A stretch of 64,000 nucleotides of DNA, from NCBI GenBank assembly GCA_003521625.1, contig DPHV01000031.1:74985-138984 (forward strand), in the 5' to 3' direction. Made by a program: the position numbers and the translations under genes. Under the pieces are notes generated by a model, which was given only the letters and a program-made list of their open reading frames with translations, was not told the DNA's origin and did no database searches. Below are positions 57,751 to 64,000 of this stretch, piece after piece. Within the stretch, counting starts at the first letter, position 1; every line of letters starts with the position of its first letter. The DNA is from Ruminococcus sp. GTDB lineage: Bacteria > Bacillota > Clostridia > Oscillospirales > Acutalibacteraceae.

Positions 57751-58710
57751 ATGTCAATTTTTGACGCAATTATTCAGGGTATTGTTCAGGGACTTACGGA
57801 GTTTCTGCCTGTATCAAGCAGCGGTCACCTTGCAATTACACAGCACATTTTAGGTACAAGCGGCGACGGCAACCTGTTCTTCAACGTAATGCTTCACGTA
57901 GGAACGCTTGTTGCCGTAATAGCCTTTTATTACAAGCTTATCTGGAGCCTTATCAAAGAATTTTTCTCAATGATTAAGGACATTTTCACAGGCAAGTTCA
58001 AGTGGAGTCAGATGAACTATGAGCGCAATCTCATTATGATGCTGATAATCGGACTTATTCCGCTGTTCCTGCTCTTTATCCCCATTCCCGGAACGGCTAT
58101 GAAAATCAAGGACTTAGCCGAAGTTCTTTCAGCAAGTCCGATACTGCTTGTAACTGCAATTTCACTTCTTGTCACAAGCGCACTTCTCACAGTCGGAATT
58201 ATCTGCAACCGCAGAAATTCAACAAAGGGCGGCAAGCACCTCAAGGCTGCAGGCAAAGCAAACTCAAACGGCAGAGAAAGCTACACAATTCTTGATGCAG
58301 TATGCGTAGGTCTTATGCAGGTAGCCGCCGCAGTTTTCCCCGGTCTTTCACGCTCCGGCTCAACCCTTGCAGTGGGCGAGATGAGAGGAATCAACAAGCA
58401 AAAGGCTCTTGACTATACCTTCGTTCTCGGCGTTCCGTCAATTGTTGCCGCCGCACTTTTAGAGGGCATAGACGCAATAAAGTCACCAGAGGGAATAAAC
58501 GTAGAAATCGGCGTAATAATCGCAGGCGTAATCGCCTCAGCCGTTGTCGGATACCTTGCAATCGTAATCTTTAAGTGGTTCTTAAAGTCCGACAAAATGA
58601 GCATTTTCGTAATCTACACTGCAATCGTAGGTATTGCTTTCATTGTAATTTCAATTATCGAAATGAATACCGGTGTAAACCTCTTTACAGGCGCACCTAT
58701 TAATTGGTGA
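57751..58710 (+). CDS. uppP: Undecaprenyl-diphosphatase UppP (BacA)
   Basis: A 319-residue polytopic membrane enzyme that dephosphorylates undecaprenyl pyrophosphate, recycles the lipid carrier and gives bacitracin tolerance. The two catalytic motifs are GLTEFLPVSSSGHL (about 15-28) and FPGLSRSGSTLAVG (about 198-211). It is longer than the usual 270 residues because of a loop near 150-178 rich in Lys, Arg, Gly and Asn (NRRNSTKGGKHLKAAGKANS). AAAGGAG lies upstream of the ATG. It lies between tepA and ftsK on the same strand, functionally connected to mraY and murG in this window. Confidence 0.95.
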   Translation: MSIFDAIIQGIVQGLTEFLPVSSSGHLAITQHILGTSGDGNLFFNVMLHVGTLVAVIAFYYKLIWSLIKEFFSMIKDIFTGKFKWSQMNYERNLIMMLIIGLIPLFLLFIPIPGTAMKIKDLAEVLSASPILLVTAISLLVTSALLTVGIICNRRNSTKGGKHLKAAGKANSNGRESYTILDAVCVGLMQVAAAVFPGLSRSGSTLAVGEMRGINKQKALDYTFVLGVPSIVAAALLEGIDAIKSPEGINVEIGVIIAGVIASAVVGYLAIVIFKWFLKSDKMSIFVIYTAIVGIAFIVISIIEMNTGVNLFTGAPINW

Positions 58711-58742
58711 TTCAGAACAGATATATACAGGATGTGATTTGA

Positions 58743-61454
58743 TTGTCGGCAAAAAAGCAGACAGCAAGCAAAAGTAAAAAATCAAAAACTCCTGCTAAAG
58801 CGCAAAAGGGCAGGAGCAGAGCAAAAAAGCCTGAAACTGCCGTACATACAGGATTAAGCCCCAGAGTAAGGGCAATTATCTACGGTGCAATAGCGGTAAT
58901 TTTTGCTTTGATGATTATTATCAAAGGCGAAAACGTGTGGACAGCCGTAAGAAGCTTTTTCTTCGGTGTGTTCGGATTCGGAATTTTTCTAATTCCTATT
59001 CTGATGATTTACCTTTGCCTGATAACCGAAAAAGAGAAACAGGTTGCCCGTTTTAAAGCAAAAATAATAATCAGCTCACTCATTATACTTCTTTTCGGTG
59101 CACTGATTTACATTGCAGGCGGTGCAGAGTTCAATAACGTGAATTTCTTTGCCTGTCTTGGCAAGCTGTATATCCAGTCGGCAGATACGAGCGTTTATAT
59201 GACCTTCGGTTGCGGACTTATGGGCGGACTTCTCGGCTATCCGCTTACGCTTCTTTGCGGTGAGGCGGCGGCACTTTGCGTATGCATTGTTGCAACCGTT
59301 ATGCTTGTGTTTATCATTGCCAATATTTCCGTAAAGGATATTACGGCGGCGGCTTCAAGAACAGTTAGCCACGTTCGTGAGGCAGGCGAAAAGCACGCTC
59401 GTGAAAGAAAGGCTCGCAGAGAAGCCGAACGTGGGGGTCAGAAGACAAATGATTACGGCGAAGTACCTATGTACATAGAAGACGGCAACGCATCAAGCGG
59501 CATTGATATTCCTCTTGATGACCCCAAGGCGAAGAAGAAAAGGAAAAAACGTCATGTAAAAAGCGGAATCGATATTGACTATGTTGATACAAACGAGCAG
59601 AATGCCGCTGATAAGGACTTGTCGGAGGATTTGATTAATATTATCAACCGTGCAAGCAAACCTCTCGGAGAGGATGCAGAGACAACGGTTGCCGATATTG
59701 CAGAGGATATTTCACAGGAGAAAGCGTCTAATCATATGTCGGACGGTGCAAAACAGGCTGACCCGGAAACCGTACATGTTGAGAACAACGAAAAGCAAAA
59801 GAATAGTAAGGCGGAAGAAAATTCTGAATTTGATAATGTCGGTTATAAGACTGATAATTCTTCAGAAGAAGTAAAAGAAGAGAAAGTCTACCACTATCCG
59901 CCTGTTCAGCTTTTAAAGCCGAACACAAATAACAACGACAGAAACGCTATGGAGGAACTGCAAAACAACTCCAAAAAGCTTATAGAAACACTCCAGAGCT
60001 TTGGCGTAAACGCAACAATCACAAATATCTGCCGAGGTCCTTCGGTTACACGTTACGAGTTACAGCCTGCACCCGGCGTAAAAATCAGTAAAATCACTAA
60101 CCTTTCAGACGATATTGCGCTTAACCTTGCCGCAAACGGCGTGCGTATCGAAGCGCCTATTCCGGGCAAAGCCGCTGTCGGAATCGAAGTGCCGAACAAG
60201 GTTGTAAGTATGGTTTCAATGCGTGAGCTTATCGACTCCGATAAATTCAGAAACGCCAAGAGCAAGCTTACCACTGTTCTCGGACGTGATATTTCGGGAG
60301 AAATTGTTGTCACCGACCTTGCAAAAATGCCCCATCTGCTTATTGCAGGTACTACAGGCTCGGGTAAGTCGGTATGCGTAAACTCAATTCTTATGAGTAT
60401 TCTTTTCAAGGCAACGCCCGATGAGGTAAAGCTGTTGCTTATCGACCCAAAAATGGTTGAATTTTCAAAGTACAAGGGTATTCCGCACTTGCTTGTGCCC
60501 GTAGTTTCCGACGCTAAAAAGGCGGCAGGCGCACTTGCGTGGGCGGTAAACGAAATGCTCCAGAGGTATAAAATCTTCTCGGAGTACGATTGTAAGGACA
60601 TTGATTCTTACAATACTCTTATTGAAAAAAATCTTGACTATATTTCAAATAATCCGCCTGTTGAGGACGAAAACGGAGAGCTTAAACAGCCTGTTCTTGA
60701 AATAAACGGACTGCCCGTTGCAAAGGAAAAAATGAGCAGAGTTGTAATCGCAATTGACGAGCTTGCCGACCTTATGATGGCGGCTCCGAGTGAGGTTGAG
60801 GACTCAATCTGCCGACTGGCACAGATGGCACGTGCGGCAGGTATGCACCTTATCCTTGCAACACAGCGACCGACCGTAAACGTAATTACGGGACTTATCA
60901 AGGCAAACGTACCGAGCCGAATTTCGCTTAAGGTAAGCTCGAATATGGATTCACGTACAATTCTCGACACAGGCGGCGGTGAAAAGCTTATCGGTAAGGG
61001 CGATATGCTCTTTGCGCCCGTTGGAGCACCAAAGCCAATGCGAGTTCAGGGCTGTTACGCTTCCGACGAAGAGATTGAGGGCGTAACAAACTATATCAAG
61101 AAGTCCTATTCGGCGCAGTATAACGCAGATATTGAAGAAAAAATCAAGCGTATCGCCGCCGAGGAAATTGCCACAGGCAAAAAGCAGAGTGAAAGCTCTG
61201 AAGATGATGACGGACTTGACGTTGACTCAAAAATGGACGAGGCTATAAAGTGCGTAATTGACGCAGGACAGGCTTCAACCTCACTTATTCAGCGCAGACT
61301 CAAGGTAGGCTACGCAAGAGCAGGACGAATGATTGACGATATGGAACAGCTCGGCGTAGTCGGACCTCATCAAGGTTCAAAGCCCCGAGATGTGCTTATG
61401 ACCTACAACGAGTGGCTCGAAAGAAGAAACGCCCTGCAAAACAGAGAAGATTAA
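58743..61454 (+). CDS. ftsK: DNA translocase FtsK/SpoIIIE
   Basis: A 903-residue DNA pump for chromosome segregation at the septum or into the forespore. It has a basic start, four membrane segments (about 40-205), a charged linker of about 200 residues (Asp/Glu/Lys rich), and a RecA-like motor with Walker A GTTGSGKSVCVNSIL near residue 536, Walker B VVIAIDELADLMM and ATQRPTVNVITG. The C-terminal winged-helix gamma domain reads SKMDEAIKCVIDAGQASTS to GPHQGSKPRDVL. The start codon is TTG at 58743 behind a GGATGTGA site. FtsK and SpoIIIE cannot be told apart by eye. Confidence 0.95.
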   Translation: MSAKKQTASKSKKSKTPAKAQKGRSRAKKPETAVHTGLSPRVRAIIYGAIAVIFALMIIIKGENVWTAVRSFFFGVFGFGIFLIPILMIYLCLITEKEKQVARFKAKIIISSLIILLFGALIYIAGGAEFNNVNFFACLGKLYIQSADTSVYMTFGCGLMGGLLGYPLTLLCGEAAALCVCIVATVMLVFIIANISVKDITAAASRTVSHVREAGEKHARERKARREAERGGQKTNDYGEVPMYIEDGNASSGIDIPLDDPKAKKKRKKRHVKSGIDIDYVDTNEQNAADKDLSEDLINIINRASKPLGEDAETTVADIAEDISQEKASNHMSDGAKQADPETVHVENNEKQKNSKAEENSEFDNVGYKTDNSSEEVKEEKVYHYPPVQLLKPNTNNNDRNAMEELQNNSKKLIETLQSFGVNATITNICRGPSVTRYELQPAPGVKISKITNLSDDIALNLAANGVRIEAPIPGKAAVGIEVPNKVVSMVSMRELIDSDKFRNAKSKLTTVLGRDISGEIVVTDLAKMPHLLIAGTTGSGKSVCVNSILMSILFKATPDEVKLLLIDPKMVEFSKYKGIPHLLVPVVSDAKKAAGALAWAVNEMLQRYKIFSEYDCKDIDSYNTLIEKNLDYISNNPPVEDENGELKQPVLEINGLPVAKEKMSRVVIAIDELADLMMAAPSEVEDSICRLAQMARAAGMHLILATQRPTVNVITGLIKANVPSRISLKVSSNMDSRTILDTGGGEKLIGKGDMLFAPVGAPKPMRVQGCYASDEEIEGVTNYIKKSYSAQYNADIEEKIKRIAAEEIATGKKQSESSEDDDGLDVDSKMDEAIKCVIDAGQASTSLIQRRLKVGYARAGRMIDDMEQLGVVGPHQGSKPRDVLMTYNEWLERRNALQNRED

Positions 61455-61470
61455 TGAAAGGGAATTAATA

Positions 61471-63366
61471 ATGGCATTTTTACCGATGAACGCTGACGAG
61501 GTTAAAAAACTCGGCTGGGATTACATTGACTTTGTCTATGTTTCGGGTGACAGCTACGTTGACCACCCGTCCTTCGGTGCCGCCATTATCACCCGACTTT
61601 TAGAGGACTGCGGTTACAGGGTAGCTTTTCTTGCTCAGCCGAATTGGAAAAGCGACGCCGATTTTACGCAGTTCGGTAGACCAAGGCTCGGATTTTTCGT
61701 TTCGGCAGGCAATATTGACAGTATGGTCGCTCACTACACTGTTGCAAAGCGCAAGCGCAGTGACGATGCCTACACCGCAGGCGGCAAAAACGGAAAACGT
61801 CCCGACAGGGCAGTTACGGTCTATTCAAATATTCTGCGCAGGCTTTATCCTGAGTCGCCCATTATAATCGGCGGACTTGAAGCCTCTCTGCGAAGATTTG
61901 CACATTACGATTACTGGCGTGACGAGGTTATGCCGTCTGTGCTTTTTGACAGCAAGGCTGACATAATTTCCTATGGAATGGGTGAGTTGCAGACAATTGA
62001 AATTGCAAAACGGCTTTCAGAGGGATTTCCTGTTGAGTCGCTTTACGACATACGTGGAATTTGCTATAAGATACGAACACAGGACTACGTTCCGAAGTCC
62101 GTTGTCGAACTTCCAAGCTATGAACGTGTAAAGGAAAACAAGCGTGACTATGCAATTACGGCTCGCAAAGAGCTTGAAGAGGCTGATGCCGTGCGCGGCA
62201 AAACGTTGATTCAGCGCCACGGCGACTATATTCTTGTTCAGAATCCGCCTATGCCGCCGCTTGACACAAAACAGCTTGACTATATCTATTCTCTGCCTTA
62301 TGAGCGTTGGTATCCCAAATGCTACGAAAAGCTCGGCGGTGTTCCGGGAATTGAGGAGGTACAGTTCTCAATTACTCACAACCGAGGTTGTTTCGGTGCT
62401 TGTAACTTCTGTTCGCTTGCGTTTCATCAGGGACGTGCCGTAACGGTGAGGGGCGAAGAAAGCATAATCAACGAAGCGAAAAGCTTTATTGACAATCCGA
62501 GGTTCAAGGGATATATAAGCGACGTTGGCGGTCCTACGGCAAATTTCAGACTTCCGTCCTGCGAAAAGCAGAAAAAGTACGGACTTTGCAAGGACAGGCG
62601 TTGTCTTGCACCTACTCCCTGCCCGAATATGCAGGTGTCGCATACTGAATATCTCGACATTCTGCGAAAGCTCCGTAACCTTGACGGCATAAAAAAGGTT
62701 TTTATCCGAAGCGGAATCCGCTTTGACTATCTCATTGAGGACGAAAGCGACGAGTTTTTCAGAGAGCTTGTAAAGTACCACATAAGTGGTCAACTCCGTG
62801 TTGCACCCGAGCATTGTTCGGCGGCGGTGCTTGACAGAATGGGCAAGCCGCACATTGAAGCGTACAAAAAATTCTGCGATAAGTTCTATTCGCTCACAGA
62901 CAAGGCAAATAAAGACCAGTATGTTGTGCCGTATCTTATGAGCTCGCACCCCGGCTCAACGCTGAAGGACGCAGTAGAGCTTGCACTTTTCTGCAAGCGT
63001 GAGGGAATCCACCCAAAGCAGGTTCAGGATTTTTACCCCACGCCCGGCACAATTTCAACGGCAATGTTCTATACAGAACTTGACCCGTACACGCTTAAAG
63101 AGGTGTATGTTCCGAAGTCGGAGAGCGAAAAAGCAATGCAGAGGGCGCTGTTGCAGTATTTCATTCCCGAAAACAAGCCGCTTGTAATCAAGGCGTTAAT
63201 CAAAGCAGGCCGCAGGGATTTAATAGGAAATGACAAAAAGTGCCTTGTAACTCCGCTTGCAGGACAAACCGCAGGCGGCTACAGAAAAGACAGCACAAAA
63301 AATTACGGCAAAAAGAAAAACAGCAAGGACAAGTACGCAAAATACAGACGCAGAAAGAAAAATTAA
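61471..63366 (+). CDS. YgiQ family radical SAM protein
   Basis: A 631-residue YgiQ-type protein. An N-terminal DUF3362-like/B12-binding-like region of about 290 residues includes YVSGDSYVDHPSFG and IIGGLEASLRRFAHYDYW. The radical SAM cluster motif CxxxCxxC is in RGCFGACNFCSLAFHQGR (cysteines near 307, 311 and 314). A long C-terminal part contains CLAPTPCPNM and HPGSTLKDAVELALF and ends in a very basic, disordered tail (KKKNSKDKYAKYRRRKK). The reaction is unknown for the family. AAAGGGA lies ten bases upstream. It follows ftsK by 16 bases. Confidence 0.93.
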   Translation: MAFLPMNADEVKKLGWDYIDFVYVSGDSYVDHPSFGAAIITRLLEDCGYRVAFLAQPNWKSDADFTQFGRPRLGFFVSAGNIDSMVAHYTVAKRKRSDDAYTAGGKNGKRPDRAVTVYSNILRRLYPESPIIIGGLEASLRRFAHYDYWRDEVMPSVLFDSKADIISYGMGELQTIEIAKRLSEGFPVESLYDIRGICYKIRTQDYVPKSVVELPSYERVKENKRDYAITARKELEEADAVRGKTLIQRHGDYILVQNPPMPPLDTKQLDYIYSLPYERWYPKCYEKLGGVPGIEEVQFSITHNRGCFGACNFCSLAFHQGRAVTVRGEESIINEAKSFIDNPRFKGYISDVGGPTANFRLPSCEKQKKYGLCKDRRCLAPTPCPNMQVSHTEYLDILRKLRNLDGIKKVFIRSGIRFDYLIEDESDEFFRELVKYHISGQLRVAPEHCSAAVLDRMGKPHIEAYKKFCDKFYSLTDKANKDQYVVPYLMSSHPGSTLKDAVELALFCKREGIHPKQVQDFYPTPGTISTAMFYTELDPYTLKEVYVPKSESEKAMQRALLQYFIPENKPLVIKALIKAGRRDLIGNDKKCLVTPLAGQTAGGYRKDSTKNYGKKKNSKDKYAKYRRRKKN

Positions 63367-63381
63367 AATTGTTCCTTGACC

Positions 63382-63409
63382 TTGACTTGATTTAATAATA
63401 TACTATTAT
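63382..63409 (+). promoter_or_regulatory. Likely promoter of tyrS
   Basis: TTGACT (63382-63387) and TATTAT (63404-63409) have a 16-base spacer. The leader to the ATG is under 30 bases, so there is no room for a T-box here. Confidence 0.55.
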
Positions 63410-63437
63410 CATCAGAAAATGAAAGGATTTGTTGAAA

Positions 63438-64000
63438 ATGGGAGTATATGAAGAGCTTGTTGCAAGAGGACTTATTGCACAGGTAACAGACGAGGAGGAA
63501 ATCAGAGAGCTTGTAAACAGCGGAAAAGCAGTATTCTACATTGGCTTTGACCCGACTGCCGACAGTCTGCACGTTGGTCACTTTATGGCTCTTTGCCTTA
63601 TGAAAAGACTCCAGATGGCAGGCAACAAGCCGATTGCACTTATCGGCGGCGGTACTGCAATGATAGGCGACCCCTCGGGCAGAACCGATATGCGCCAGAT
63701 GATGACAAAGGAAACAATTGAGCACAATGTTGAGTGCTTTAAAAAGCAGATGAGCCGTTTTATCGACTTTTCCGACGATAAGGCTCTGCTTGTTAATAAT
63801 GCAGACTGGCTTCTTGACCTCAACTACGTTGACGTTCTGCGTGATGTCGGCGCACATTTCAGCGTAAACAGAATGCTGACTGCCGAGTGCTACAAGCAGA
63901 GAATGGAAAAGGGCTTGAGCTTCCTTGAGTTTAACTATATGATTATGCAGTCGTACGATTTCTACGCTCTCTATCAGAGATACGGCTGTAATATGCAGTT
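63438..64000 (+). CDS. tyrS: Tyrosyl-tRNA synthetase, N-terminal part
   Basis: The first 187 residues of TyrS, running off the window end. It begins [22 protein letters not shown], then has the class I ATP-binding signature HVGH in [16 protein letters not shown] (about 38-53). [41 protein letters not shown] and [14 protein letters not shown] are typical of bacterial TyrS. The start is the ATG at 63438, with GAAAGGA some 13 bases upstream, a long spacing. The KMSKS loop and S4 domain lie outside the window. Confidence 0.96.
   Translation, partial: MGVYEELVARGLIAQVTDEEEIRELVNSGKAVFYIGFDPTADSLHVGHFMALCLMKRLQMAGNKPIALIGGGTAMIGDPSGRTDMRQMMTKETIEHNVECFKKQMSRFIDFSDDKALLVNNADWLLDLNYVDVLRDVGAHFSVNRMLTAECYKQRMEKGLSFLEFNYMIMQSYDFYALYQRYGCNMQ

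Noticed and set aside
63367..63437. T-box riboswitch before tyrS
   Set aside because: Only 71 bases lie between the genes, with a promoter inside. There is no stem I, specifier loop or TGGN sequence.
1..64000. CRISPR, prophage, toxin-antitoxin or defence genes
   Set aside because: No regularly spaced direct repeats, integrase, transposase, phage structural genes or known defence domains were seen. The repeats present are palindromic and dispersed.

Overview
The window is a contiguous stretch of a low-to-mid G+C, spore-forming Firmicute chromosome of the class Clostridia. Gene order and content (ylxM-ffh-rpsP-khpA, phoH-ybeY-dgkA-era-recO, a dcw cell-wall cluster, tepA-uppP-ftsK, and the sporulation genes ylbJ, yqfC and yqfD) are Firmicute. 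A secreted protease with a cellulosome-type dockerin points towards a gut Ruminococcus-like member of the Oscillospiraceae. The genus is inference. I see no tRNA, rRNA, CRISPR array, prophage, insertion sequence or defence island. Almost all of the window is housekeeping sequence, and the unusual material sits in intergenic repeats and in a few modified proteins.

Region by region: 1-750 holds the end of a YbaK-type deacylase and a YbjQ-family gene. 784-5462 is a TetR-RND efflux operon with a clear promoter and operator. 5643-7256 is an O-antigen ligase-like membrane protein, followed on the map by a 540-base repeat-rich gap. 7794-10143 is a polar amino acid ABC transporter. 10343-12478 carries a lipoprotein alkaline phosphatase and a methyltransferase. 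12479-12899 is a palindromic repeat region, and 12900-14882 the dockerin-S41 peptidase. 15029-17340 is the SRP/ribosome operon (ylxM-ffh-rpsP-khpA, minus strand). 17757-25703 is a long plus-strand run: phoH, ybeY, dgkA, era, a HIT protein, a yqzL-like small gene, recO, mutS2, rimM, trmD. 25909-29807 holds HPr, uvrC, rsmD, coaD and a coiled-coil protein. 29876-33348 is a minus-strand set (ylbJ, asnB, PAP2). From 33420 to 41717 come yqfC, yqfD, ymdB, fakA, recG, a D,D-carboxypeptidase and nrdR, and then an orphan membrane protein. 42619-55116 is a dcw cluster (mraZ, rsmH, ftsL, ftsI, mraY, ftsW, murG, murA, ftsQ, ftsZ) without murB, murC, murD, murE, murF or ftsA. 55367-64000 holds a CorC/HlyC membrane protein (minus) and then tepA, uppP, ftsK, a YgiQ-type radical SAM gene and the start of tyrS.

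Functionally the window ties together peptidoglycan precursor synthesis and lipid-carrier recycling (mraY, murG, murA, uppP, dgkA), division (ftsL, ftsI, ftsW, ftsQ, ftsZ, ftsK), sporulation, ribosome and tRNA maturation (rimM, trmD, rsmD, ybeY, era, rpsP) and DNA repair (recO, mutS2, uvrC, recG). Short dispersed palindromic repeats fill many gaps. One family abuts the ends of both murA and corC so closely that its first three bases are their stop codons.
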